Source: Altererythrobacter sp.
GTDB taxonomy: Bacteria > Pseudomonadota > Alphaproteobacteria > Sphingomonadales > Sphingomonadaceae
Direction: 5' to 3'
Assembly: GCA_023299945.1 (NCBI GenBank)
Contig: JALZVZ010000086.1
Location: 1 to 7,805, forward strand
DNA length: 7,805 nt
Shown: positions 1 through 6,539 of the stretch, one piece after another
Numbering within the stretch: the first letter of the stretch is position 1
Layout: each line of letters opens with the position of its first letter
Made by a program: the position numbers and the translations under genes
The notes under the pieces: generated by a model
What the model saw: only the letters and a program-made list of their open reading frames with translations
What the model was told of the DNA's origin: nothing
Database searches by the model: none

Positions 1-516
1 CGGATTATTTTGTCCGGCCATTCAGCGGGCGCCTATAATGTGGTTATGACCGCGCTTGATCAGCAATGGCTGCAGGGCGAGGGCCTGTCGGGTGATGATA
101 TCATCGGTGTCGCCGGATTGGCTGGGCCATATGATTTCTTCCCGTTTGATAGCGATTCGACGATCAATTCCTTTGGCAATGCGGCCGATCCGGAGGCGAC
201 ACAGCCGATCAATGCGGTGCGCGGTGATGCACCGCCTATGCTTTTCATTCACGGTGAAAAAGACACGACGGTTCGGCCACGCAATTCGCGTGTTCTGGCA
301 GAGGCGATAACCGAAGCAGGCGGCGAGGCGCATGCAGAGTTTTTTGCGGAAATGGATCACGCGCGGCCATTAATGGTGCTCGCCAGTCCCTATCGGCGCG
401 ATGCGAAAGTGCTCAATCTGATTGCGCAATTTGCCCGTGAAACGGCCAATAGTGCCGCGCAGACGCGTGAAGAGGCACTATTGGCAAAAACTTCAGTTCC
501 CGTTCAGAACGAATAA
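1..516 (+). CDS. alpha/beta-hydrolase (carboxylesterase-like), 5' truncated
   Basis: The reading frame is open from base 1 to the TAA at 514-516, so the start lies outside the window; 171 codons remain. The fragment carries the C-terminal half of a serine alpha/beta-hydrolase. The nucleophile elbow is GHSAGA (Ser codon 22-24). The likely catalytic Asp is in HGEKD (codon 262-264), in the usual strand-end position after a PPMLFIHG stretch, and the likely catalytic His is in MDHARPL (codon 358-360). This arrangement fits small esterases of the BD-FAE/carboxylesterase type, which hydrolyse carboxylic esters. The substrate cannot be told, and a formamidase or a peptidase-like hydrolase is also possible. 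No cysteines are present in the visible part. Any signal peptide would be in the missing N-terminus. The next gene begins about 15 bases downstream, so co-transcription is likely. Confidence 0.85.
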   Translation, partial: RIILSGHSAGAYNVVMTALDQQWLQGEGLSGDDIIGVAGLAGPYDFFPFDSDSTINSFGNAADPEATQPINAVRGDAPPMLFIHGEKDTTVRPRNSRVLAEAITEAGGEAHAEFFAEMDHARPLMVLASPYRRDAKVLNLIAQFARETANSAAQTREEALLAKTSVPVQNE

Positions 517-518
517 GG
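515..518 (+). promoter_or_regulatory. candidate RBS (AAGG) that leaves the M48 start ambiguous
   Basis: AAGG lies 7 bases before an in-frame TTG at 526 and 13 bases before the ATG at 532. The spacing favours TTG while codon preference favours ATG; a third in-frame ATG is at 541. All three leave an intact signal peptide, so the mature protein is unaffected. Confidence 0.35.
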
Positions 519-531
519 CTAAGCTTTGCTT

Positions 532-1884
532 ATGCGGACAATGGTCTATTTTTTCACCGCCCTTGCGGCGCTGGTTCTAACGGTTCAGCCTGCCATGGCG
601 CAATCGGTGCTGCGCGATGCAGAAACTGAAGCCTTGCTAAATGATATGGCGGCGCCTTTGGTTGAGGCATCAGGCCTTGCGCCCGGCAATGTTGATATTG
701 TGCTTATCAATGACCCTTCGATCAATGCGTTCGTGGCGGGCGGGCAAGCGGTCTATATTCATTCTGGCCTAATCGATGCCGCTGACACAGCCAATGAAGT
801 GCAAGGCGTTATCGCACATGAGCTGGGCCATATCACGGGCGGACATATTGTGCGTTTCAGCGAGGGTGCAGGGGCTGCGTCCAACATATCAATCTTGTCG
901 ATGATTTTGGGCGTTGGTGCAGCTTTGGCCGGTGCCGGTGATGCGGCCCTTGGCGTCCTGTTGGCGGGCCAGCGCGCAGCCTTGGGCAAATTCCTTGCGT
1001 TTAGCCGGGTGCAGGAGAGCGCCGCTGATGCAGCGGGTGCTGAGTTTCTTTCGACCGCCGGTATTTCAGGACGCGGCAGCCTGGCGTTCTTTGGCAAATT
1101 GCAAAGCCAAGCGCAGCGTTATGGTTACAACCAAGATGCCGACACCGAGTTTAACCGCACGCACCCTTTGTCCTCGCAGCGGATCTCTCGCCTGCGCGAG
1201 GCCTATATTGTCGATCCTGCATGGGAAAATCCCGATGATCCCGATTTAGAGCGCCGGTTCAAACGCGTGAAAGCCAAGCTTTACGGCTATTTGTCAGAGC
1301 CAAAGCGCACCTTGTACAAATTTCCTGTCACCGATGGCAGCGTACCGGCGCGCTATGCCCGCGCTTATGCTTTTCATAAGAACGCTTTGATCAGCGAGGC
1401 GATGGCAGAAACAGATGCCTTGATTGAGCTTGATCCTAATGACCCGTATTTCCTCGAATTGCGCGGCCAAGTTTTGCTGGAATCAGGCCGCCCCAGTGAA
1501 GCGCTTACGCCGCTGCGTCAGGCAACAGAGCTGTCCGGCAACAATCCATTGATCGCGTCCATCTTCGGCCATGCTCTGATCGCGACAGAGGATGCGTCCA
1601 ATCACCCAGAGGCAGAGCGTGTTTTGCGCACAGCCGTTGGGCGTGACCGGCGCAATCCGTTTGCTTGGTATCAGCTGGGCGTGGTCTATGCCGCAAAAGG
1701 CGATATCCCGCGCGCAAGGCTGGCGAGCGCCGAGCAGCAGGTAATGACGCGGCGCTACACAGAGGCGCTGCGCAGTGCGCAATTTGCCGAGGCAGGCTTA
1801 GAAGAGGGCACGCCCGATTGGATCAGAGCGCAGGATATTACCATGCAAGCACGCGCAGAACTGGAACGCATCCGCGACCGTTAG
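532..1884 (+). CDS. BepA-like periplasmic M48 zinc metalloprotease with C-terminal TPR repeats
   Basis: This 450-residue protein begins with a signal peptide (hydrophobic core about residues 5-18, likely cleavage after AMA near residue 24), so it should act in the periplasm. The M48 peptidase domain covers about residues 30-220. It contains the zinc-binding HELGH at residues 96-100, the third-ligand motif ESAAD (Glu162) and a conserved THPLSSQRI block (His211). The His211 block resembles the region holding the regulatory histidine of E. coli BepA. A hydrophobic, Gly/Ala-rich stretch around residues 116-147 lies between the zinc motifs, as in BepA. From about residue 265 the sequence becomes TPR-like helices (for example the LDPNDPYFLELRGQVLLESG stretch), again as in BepA, and the length is close to BepA's. 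By family, the enzyme degrades stalled outer-membrane proteins and helps LptD assembly at the BAM complex; that role here is inferred. The protein has no cysteine. The ATG at 532 was chosen, but TTG 526 is possible. Confidence 0.9.
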   Translation: MRTMVYFFTALAALVLTVQPAMAQSVLRDAETEALLNDMAAPLVEASGLAPGNVDIVLINDPSINAFVAGGQAVYIHSGLIDAADTANEVQGVIAHELGHITGGHIVRFSEGAGAASNISILSMILGVGAALAGAGDAALGVLLAGQRAALGKFLAFSRVQESAADAAGAEFLSTAGISGRGSLAFFGKLQSQAQRYGYNQDADTEFNRTHPLSSQRISRLREAYIVDPAWENPDDPDLERRFKRVKAKLYGYLSEPKRTLYKFPVTDGSVPARYARAYAFHKNALISEAMAETDALIELDPNDPYFLELRGQVLLESGRPSEALTPLRQATELSGNNPLIASIFGHALIATEDASNHPEAERVLRTAVGRDRRNPFAWYQLGVVYAAKGDIPRARLASAEQQVMTRRYTEALRSAQFAEAGLEEGTPDWIRAQDITMQARAELERIRDR

Positions 1885-1932
1885 TCCAGCGTCTCTCCAA
1901 CCCGGTACTTGCCCAATCGCCGTTTGGCTGAC

Positions 1933-1936
1933 AGGA
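1933..1936 (+). promoter_or_regulatory. RBS (AGGA) for the DsbA-like gene
   Basis: AGGA sits 8 bases upstream of the ATG at 1945. This supports that start over an in-frame TTG at 1909, which would put charged residues (PNRRLADRTAF) in front of an otherwise normal signal sequence. Confidence 0.6.
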
Positions 1937-1944
1937 CAGCATTC

Positions 1945-2634
1945 ATGAAAAATACAATTCTCAGCGCTGCCATTGCGTTGCTCTTCGGCTTTATCGGAGC
2001 AGGCATTTGGTCTTATTCCGGCCTCGCGGATGCGCGCACCAAAACCTATCTTTTGGACAATCCTGAAATTCTGCCAGAAATGGCAGAGGCCTTTCAGGCC
2101 AATGAGACGCGCGCACGGCTGGCGGATGTATCCGATGAAGTGATGGGCGCCTTTCCTGGCGCGATTATGGGCAACCCCAATGGTTCCAAAGTGCTGGTCG
2201 AATTTTCCGATTACAATTGCGGCTTTTGTCAAAAAAGCCAGGCTGATGTTGCCAAGCTGGTTGCGGATGATCCAGAGTTGAAAGTGGTTATGCGCGAACT
2301 GCCAATTTTTGACGGTAGCGAGCCTGCAGCGCGCATGGCTTTGGCCGCTGCAAAGCAAGGCAAATATGCGCAATTCCATGAAAAAATGTTCACTATGCTC
2401 CCGGCAAATGCCGACAGTGCCCGTGCCGCAGCAAAAGCATCCGGCCTTGATATGGCGCAGGCAGAGGCAGATGCAGCTTCGCCCGAGGTGGATTTGGAGC
2501 TGGTCCGCACGCGCAGTCTGGCGCAGCAATTGGGTTTTGCCGGTACGCCGAGTTGGGTAACAAAGAACAACGCCTTTGAAGGGGCAGTGGGCTTTGATGA
2601 GCTCAAAAAGGCTATTGCCAGCGCTGAAAGCTAA
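1945..2634 (+). CDS. DsbA-family thiol:disulfide oxidoreductase (ScsC-like N-terminal region)
   Basis: The 229-residue protein starts MKNTILSAAIALLFGFIGAG, an N-terminal signal sequence or membrane anchor, so the catalytic domain should be periplasmic. Residues about 30-55 (TKTYLLDNPEILPEMAEAF and following) resemble the short N-terminal region of ScsC/BcfH-type proteins, which mediates oligomerisation in those enzymes. The thioredoxin fold follows: FSDYNCGFC places the redox pair at Cys92 and Cys95. After the helical insertion, GTPSWV places the cis-proline at Pro202. These are the only two cysteines. By family it forms or isomerises disulfides in exported proteins. The CGFC motif and N-terminal segment suggest an isomerase- or ScsC-like role as much as a pure oxidase, but the sequence does not settle this. 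No DsbB or DsbD partner is visible. It lies 60 bases after the BepA-like gene, and its TAA overlaps the next ATG. Confidence 0.92.
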   Translation: MKNTILSAAIALLFGFIGAGIWSYSGLADARTKTYLLDNPEILPEMAEAFQANETRARLADVSDEVMGAFPGAIMGNPNGSKVLVEFSDYNCGFCQKSQADVAKLVADDPELKVVMRELPIFDGSEPAARMALAAAKQGKYAQFHEKMFTMLPANADSARAAAKASGLDMAQAEADAASPEVDLELVRTRSLAQQLGFAGTPSWVTKNNAFEGAVGFDELKKAIASAES

Positions 2635-3647
2635 TGAAGCGTATTGGGTTTGTGAATTTAGCCGGTTTTGGCGCACTAATGCTGGGTGCAGCAATGCCCG
2701 TGACTGCGTCTGCCGCGGCAAAGCCAGCGGGTCAAAGTGCTGAAATTCTCGCTGATTATCATGCTTTCCAAATGAAAGACCAAGTACTGCAGCAGGTCGG
2801 GCAGAAATTGGCGCGCGGCAATGCGCCTTATTGCGTCAATGCGCGGCTGACGATTGGGCTGACCCTAACCGATATGGCGGGATATTCGCGGCCCGATGAA
2901 GTGCGCACGGCCTTGGGGCTAAAGGGTGATTTTGCCGTTGCGACGGCGGGCGGGTTTGCCCGGGATAGCCAGGCAGATGCGTATCAGCTTGCCCCTGATC
3001 TTGAGATCACCGCAGTGGATGGCGCCAAAATCAATGATTGGCCCGCCGAAAAGCGGCTGGATTGGAAGCGGCTGAAACGCGTGCATGATTTTGTCGATGC
3101 CTCGCTCATCGGAAATGGCGAGGTCGCGCTAACCTTGGGTGGCGGGCAGGCTGTTACGCTGTACGGTGTGCCTGGATGCGCGACCCGGTTTGAGCTGAAA
3201 AGCGGCGGCAAAAAAGCGCTGGCCGATGGCGCGCGCGTGCAATTGGGCGCAGAATTTCCTGGCTTTGCCTATCCCGAGGATGAGTTCGCCGCTGTCGTTG
3301 CGCATGAACTGGCGCATAACGTTCTAGAGCACCGCAAATGGCTGGATGCAAAAGGGCGGGGTCGCCGCGCCATTCGTGCCACCGAGCGTGAGGCGGACCG
3401 CCTGATGCCGTGGCTGCTGGCCAATGCTGGCTATGATCCGCGCGCTGCTGTGCGCTTTATGGAGCGTTGGGGGCCGAAGCATTCCAAGGGCATTTTCCGC
3501 GCGCGCACCCATGATGGCTGGGATGAACGCGCAGAATTCGTTGCCGCTGAAGCGGAGATTGTCACCGCCTATTTGGCCGCCAGCGGAACGGCCGATTGGC
3601 CGCAGTTCTTTCGCCGCGACATCGCGCCGTTGGACGATGAAGGCTAA
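2634..3647 (+). CDS. secreted M48-family metallopeptidase with PDZ-like region
   Basis: This 337-residue protein has a signal peptide (hydrophobic core about residues 6-20, probable cleavage around TASAAA at 24-29). The zinc motif is HELAH at residues 224-228, followed by LEHRKW. The third ligand is probably Glu251 in EREAD, with Asp255 completing the usual M48 pattern. About residues 110-190 (DLEITAVDGAKIND and the strand-rich segment after it) look like a divergent PDZ domain placed before the catalytic core; this is a resemblance only. The protein has exactly two cysteines, Cys67 and Cys182, which flank the PDZ-like part and could form a disulfide after export. The ATG shares its A with the TAA of the DsbA-like gene (TAATG), so translation is probably coupled; GAAAG at 2626-2630 is a close, weak RBS. 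Substrates are unknown, but periplasmic proteolysis is the likely role. Confidence 0.88.
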   Translation: MKRIGFVNLAGFGALMLGAAMPVTASAAAKPAGQSAEILADYHAFQMKDQVLQQVGQKLARGNAPYCVNARLTIGLTLTDMAGYSRPDEVRTALGLKGDFAVATAGGFARDSQADAYQLAPDLEITAVDGAKINDWPAEKRLDWKRLKRVHDFVDASLIGNGEVALTLGGGQAVTLYGVPGCATRFELKSGGKKALADGARVQLGAEFPGFAYPEDEFAAVVAHELAHNVLEHRKWLDAKGRGRRAIRATEREADRLMPWLLANAGYDPRAAVRFMERWGPKHSKGIFRARTHDGWDERAEFVAAEAEIVTAYLAASGTADWPQFFRRDIAPLDDEG

Positions 3648-3669
3648 GCGTGGGCCCTAAGCACGGGCC
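3644..3669 (+). repeat. 13-bp tandem direct repeat, two copies
   Basis: CTAAGCGTGGGCC (3644-3656) is followed directly by CTAAGCACGGGCC (3657-3669). The copies differ only at the GT/AC pair. The first copy includes the stop codon of the M48 gene. Confidence 0.7.
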
Positions 3670-3671
3670 AC
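3650..3671. terminator. possible bidirectional hairpin between convergent genes
   Basis: GTGG(G)CCC at 3650-3657 can pair with GGGCCAC at 3665-3671, giving 7 bp with one bulged G and a 7-base loop. It sits between the stop codons of two convergent genes, where a shared terminator would be expected. No U-rich tract follows on either strand, so intrinsic termination is uncertain. Confidence 0.35.
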
Positions 3672-3695
3672 TAGGCTGCTACGATGACCTGCCAA

Positions 3696-4304
3696 TTATT
3701 CAGCCAACGCCTTTGCGTAGGAAGAATTGATCGGCTTTGCCATAACGCGGCGCACCATCGGTTCAAAGAATTCGAGCGGCTTGCTATCATAGTTGGGGTC
3801 GAATGAGTTTTGATCATAGGCCTCGCAGAAATGCGCGCAGGCTTCGAAATATTTGTGCCCCCGGAAGTTCTCGCGCGCTTCGCGGTCCATCCCCACATAA
3901 TGGAAATAATAATAACCTTGGAATGCGCCATGGTGCTCACAAATCCAATGCGCTTCCTCCGATACAAACGGCTTGATAATCGCCGCTGCCACTTCGGGAT
4001 GATTATAGCTGCCCAGAGTGTCGCCAATATCATGCAGCAGAGCCATCACGACATATTGTTCATCGCGGCCATCGCGCTGAGCCCTGGTTGCGGTCTGCAA
4101 GGAATGCTCCAAACGGTCGACAGGAAAGCCGCCAAAGTCACCATCCAGAAGGCGTAAATGATCCAGAACGCGATCAGCGACGCCCTTGGCAAAGCTGCGA
4201 TATTCACCGCCGATAATGTCCCAATCATCTTGGGTGCCATGCTCCATCGCGTCAAATTTTGCGCGTTCTGGAGTGCCCGAAGGTTTGTCACTCATATCGT
4301 TCAT
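3696..4304 (-). CDS. HD-domain protein, PhnZ/COG4341-like (phosphohydrolase or di-iron oxygenase)
   Basis: The 202-residue protein starts at ATG 4304 (MNDMSDKPSG), chosen because AGGAG lies 8 bases upstream; the frame is open further upstream, but that extension looks non-coding. It carries an HD superfamily core: His67 (RLEHSLQTA), His91-Asp92 (LLHDIGD), His102 (NHPEVAAA), His124/His125 (ICEHHGAF) and a downstream Asp, perhaps Asp164. The His67 to His91 spacing of 24 and the general layout recall the PhnZ/MIOX-type HD oxygenases and the predicted HD phosphohydrolases of COG4341. No signal peptide is seen, so it should be cytosolic. The aromatic run YYYFHY after the EHH motif is distinctive. 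The position after HDIG is Asp where, as I recall, PhnZ has a His, so a phosphonate substrate is not supported. No phosphonate genes are nearby. It stands alone, convergent with the protease genes and divergent from the histidine kinase. Substrate is unknown. Confidence 0.8.
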   Translation of the reverse strand: MNDMSDKPSGTPERAKFDAMEHGTQDDWDIIGGEYRSFAKGVADRVLDHLRLLDGDFGGFPVDRLEHSLQTATRAQRDGRDEQYVVMALLHDIGDTLGSYNHPEVAAAIIKPFVSEEAHWICEHHGAFQGYYYFHYVGMDREARENFRGHKYFEACAHFCEAYDQNSFDPNYDSKPLEFFEPMVRRVMAKPINSSYAKALAE

Positions 4305-4312
4305 GCGGCTCT

Positions 4313-4317
4313 CTCCT
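4313..4317 (-). promoter_or_regulatory. RBS (AGGAG) of the HD-domain gene
   Basis: The minus strand reads AGGAG eight bases ahead of ATG 4304. It is the strongest Shine-Dalgarno in the window and decides the start against the longer open frame reaching 4412. Confidence 0.8.
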
Positions 4318-4369
4318 GTGGTGTGCCTAAACCATTGCAGGCCTATTGCTGACCCTACTTGCGCCGAGC

Positions 4370-4398
4370 AGTGTAGCGCATAAGGGAAAAACCGGCAA
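4370..4398 (-). promoter_or_regulatory. candidate sigma70-type promoter for the HD-domain gene
   Basis: On the minus strand, TTGCCG (4393-4398) and TACACT (4370-4375) are separated by exactly 17 bases; each matches four of six consensus positions. Transcription would start near 4363, leaving a leader of about 58 bases with the AGGAG site. This is pattern matching only. Confidence 0.45.
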
Positions 4399-4442
4399 AA
4401 CAATTGGCGCAATCTGCCTGCTTTGGTCTAAAGTGCTAGCCT

Positions 4443-5672
4443 ATGGCCGTTTTGCCGTTTCGTCCCACGCCGTTCTTTGCGAATAAGAACCGGGCGTTTT
4501 GGAACCTGCATTTGGCGGGCTGGAGCGGCTTGTTCCTGCTGCGCGCAACATCCGCTTTGGCCAATGGTCAGCCACTTGATCTGCTGCTGGTGATATTCGT
4601 GAACATTGTCACCGGCTTTTCGATCAGCCTGGTGCTGTCGGTGATTTATAGGCAGCTGATTGACCGTAAGCCGACGATTACATGGAGCATGACCATGCTG
4701 GCCCTAATGGTGGCAGTGGCGCTTCATGTGTCCATCGATGCATGGGTGCAGGGTCTGTATAATACCGGTGTGCGCGAGACGACCTTTGCTCAGCGTTTCA
4801 TCGGTTTGAGTTTTCTCCCGCTCGCGCTGCTCGGCGGGTGGAGCGCGCTGTATTATGCGATCAATTACTTCCTTCAGGTGGAAGAACAGGCCGACCGGCT
4901 CGAGCGTTTGCAAGCGCAGGCCACTAGCGCGCATCTGGCGATGCTGCGTTATCAGCTCAATCCGCATTTCCTCTTCAATACGCTCAATTCAATTAGCACA
5001 TTGGTGCTGCTGAAACAGACAGAGCCAGCCAATGCGATGCTAACGCGCCTGTCTGGATTTTTGCGCCATACGCTTGTGACAGAGCCGGGCAGCCAAGTGA
5101 CTTTGGCGCAAGAGGTGGAGACATTGCAGCTCTATCTCGACATTGAACGCATGCGTTTCGAAGAGCGTTTGCGCACGCATTTTGCCATCGACGATGATGC
5201 AATGAAAGCGCAGCTTCCCTCCATGCTTTTGCAGCCCTTGGTCGAAAATGCGATCAAGTATGCGGTCAGTCCGCTAGAAGAAGGCGCGCGTATTACGGTT
5301 GAGGCGCGGGTGCATAATGGCCGCTTGCAAGTGGGGGTCGAGGACACTGGCCCAGGCGCTCCGCCAGAAAGCGCCGAGCTGATCGCGGGCACGCGGGCCG
5401 CCGATCCCACCTCGGCCACATCAACCGGCGTCGGTCTGGCCAATATCCGCAACCGTCTGGCGCAGGCCTATGGCGCAGCTCACCGCTTTGAGACCACATC
5501 TAACCCTTCTGGAGGGTTTAGTGTCTTTATCGAAATCCCATATGAAACCGCCGAACAAGAGGATGCAACACTCCTGCCAAACTCTGTAACGAATACCCAG
5601 CCTGCTGCTCCCACTGCACGGCCGCAAACCTCTTTTGAGCAACCCCCACTGCCATTGGAAAGTCCTTCATGA
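4443..5672 (+). CDS. LytS/AlgZ-type membrane sensor histidine kinase
   Basis: This 409-residue protein has an N-terminal membrane domain of about four helices (roughly residues 20-40, 46-70, 80-98 and 118-143) with short loops and no recognisable extracytoplasmic sensor. A likely coiled coil (145-165, EEQADRLERLQAQ) leads into the His_kinase core. The phospho-acceptor is His175 in QLNPHFLFNTLNSI, the hallmark of the LytS/YehU family. The ATP-binding part has the N box PLVENAIKYA (Asn269), DTGPG (301-305) and TGVGLANIRNRL (from 328). The last 45 residues or so are rich in Pro, Gln and Thr and are probably disordered, which is unusual for the family. It should autophosphorylate and pass phosphate to the regulator encoded next, whose ATG overlaps its TGA by four bases. 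The signal sensed is unknown. The ATG at 4443 fits the membrane topology but has only a weak upstream RBS. Confidence 0.93.
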   Translation: MAVLPFRPTPFFANKNRAFWNLHLAGWSGLFLLRATSALANGQPLDLLLVIFVNIVTGFSISLVLSVIYRQLIDRKPTITWSMTMLALMVAVALHVSIDAWVQGLYNTGVRETTFAQRFIGLSFLPLALLGGWSALYYAINYFLQVEEQADRLERLQAQATSAHLAMLRYQLNPHFLFNTLNSISTLVLLKQTEPANAMLTRLSGFLRHTLVTEPGSQVTLAQEVETLQLYLDIERMRFEERLRTHFAIDDDAMKAQLPSMLLQPLVENAIKYAVSPLEEGARITVEARVHNGRLQVGVEDTGPGAPPESAELIAGTRAADPTSATSTGVGLANIRNRLAQAYGAAHRFETTSNPSGGFSVFIEIPYETAEQEDATLLPNSVTNTQPAAPTARPQTSFEQPPLPLESPS

Positions 5673-6463
5673 CCATTCGCACATTACTCGTTGATGATGA
5701 GAAACTTGCCATTAAAGGGATGCAATTGCGCCTCGCGCCGTTCGAAGATGTCGAGATTATCGGCACGTGCCTCAATGGCCGCGAGGCGATCCGCAAGATT
5801 AAAACCGAAAAGCCCGATCTGGTTTTCCTCGACATTCAAATGCCGGGCTTTGACGGATTTAGCGTCGTCAAAGGCGTGATGGAAATTGAGCCTCCGCTAT
5901 TTGTATTCGTGACCGCTTTTGAAGAACATGCCATCCGAGCGTTTGAGGCCAATGCGGTCAATTATCTGATGAAGCCGGTGGATGTGGACAAGCTGGCGGA
6001 TACAGTTGAGCGCGTGCGCGAGCGGATTGCCGAACGCAAAAGCGCCGAGGAAGCCGATAAGCTCAAAGTTGTTTTGGAAGAGATTGCACCGGGCAAAGCG
6101 GAAGAACTTTCCGAAGATGATGGCGAATCCGCTGACCGGTTTGAAAAGCTGATCAATGTGAAAGATCGCGGGCAAATCTTCCGCGTCGAAGTCGATTCAA
6201 TTGAGCATATTGAGGCGGCGGGCGATTATATGTGCATTTACACTGGCGATAATTCGCTGATCCTGCGCGAGACGATGAAGGATTTGGAGCGCCGCTTGAA
6301 CCCCAAGCATTTTCAGCGCGTGCACCGCTCAACAATCGTCAATCTCAACCAAGTCCGGCAGGTTAAACCGCACACCAATGGCGAATGCTTCCTTGTGCTG
6401 GAATCCGGTGCTGAGGTGAAAGTATCGCGCAGTTATCGCGATGTGGTGGCACGCTTTATATAG
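5669..6463 (+). CDS. LytTR-family response regulator
   Basis: The 264-residue protein has an N-terminal receiver domain (about 1-118) with the acidic pair Asp9-Asp10, phospho-acceptor Asp55 in VFLDIQMPG, the Thr82 switch residue and Lys102 in MKPVD, so all key residues are present. A charged, acid-rich helical linker follows (about 119-155). The C-terminal LytTR DNA-binding domain (about 158-264) includes IEAAGDYMCIY, the FQRVHRSTIVNLNQV block and VSRSYRDVV. It is a cytoplasmic transcription factor activated by the kinase encoded upstream. Translation is coupled through the ATGA overlap, and GGAAAG (5657-5662) is a reasonable RBS six bases before the ATG. LytTR proteins bind pairs of short direct repeats. 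I found no convincing site in the adjacent gaps, so the regulon cannot be read from this window. A hairpin terminator lies shortly downstream. Confidence 0.94.
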   Translation: MTIRTLLVDDEKLAIKGMQLRLAPFEDVEIIGTCLNGREAIRKIKTEKPDLVFLDIQMPGFDGFSVVKGVMEIEPPLFVFVTAFEEHAIRAFEANAVNYLMKPVDVDKLADTVERVRERIAERKSAEEADKLKVVLEEIAPGKAEELSEDDGESADRFEKLINVKDRGQIFRVEVDSIEHIEAAGDYMCIYTGDNSLILRETMKDLERRLNPKHFQRVHRSTIVNLNQVRQVKPHTNGECFLVLESGAEVKVSRSYRDVVARFI

Positions 6464-6516
6464 GTTTCCTCAGTGCACTTGCGGGCGCCCATCTAAGCAG
6501 ACTTGGGTCGGGCTTG

Positions 6517-6539
6517 CAGACCCGGCGGGTCTGTTTATT
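6517..6539 (+). terminator. intrinsic terminator after the response regulator, ahead of nadC
   Basis: CAGACCC (6517-6523) and GGGTCTG (6527-6533) form a perfect 7-bp, GC-rich stem with a GGC loop, followed directly by TTTATT (6534-6539). It would end the two-component operon. Because it lies only 8 bases before the nadC ATG and 54 bases after the regulator stop, it could also act as an attenuator in a longer transcript. The upstream GGGTC at 6505-6509 can pair with GACCC at 6519-6523 and would then disrupt the terminator stem. Confidence 0.65.

Larger units (their letters stand above)
4305..4442. other. divergent intergenic region with a small palindrome
   Basis: These 138 bases separate the HD-domain gene (minus) from the histidine kinase (plus) and must hold both start regions. 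Besides the minus-strand promoter candidate, there is a small inverted repeat ATTG-GCG-CAAT at 4403-4413, which could be an operator. For the kinase I see only a poor promoter (TTGGCG 4404-4409 and TAAAGT 4429-4434, 19-base spacing, very close to the start codon). No convincing RBS precedes ATG 4443. Confidence 0.3.

Noticed and set aside
1798..2721. Long minus-strand open frame (about 307 codons) opposite the DsbA-like gene
   Set aside because: It is antisense to a convincing gene, shows no domain or signal sequence, and has a Cys/His/Arg-rich composition typical of a shadow frame.
3671..4033. Second minus-strand frame within the HD-domain gene
   Set aside because: It overlaps the HD gene in another frame and its translation is low-complexity and motif-free.
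4305..4412. N-terminal extension of the HD protein to an upstream ATG at 4412
   Set aside because: The strong AGGAG at 4313-4317 points to ATG 4304, and the candidate promoter lies inside the extension.
4446..4461. GCCGTTTT/GCCGTTTC direct repeat as a LytTR binding site
   Set aside because: It lies within the first codons of the kinase and its 8-base period does not suit the usual paired LytTR sites.
5500..5521. Inverted repeat CTAACCCT/AGGGTTTAG near the end of the kinase gene
   Set aside because: It is inside a conserved coding segment (NPSGGFSVFIE), has a bulge and no T tract.
6473..6496. Seven-codon GTG-initiated leader peptide ahead of nadC
   Set aside because: It has no RBS and no regulatory-looking residue run, and is too short to distinguish from chance.
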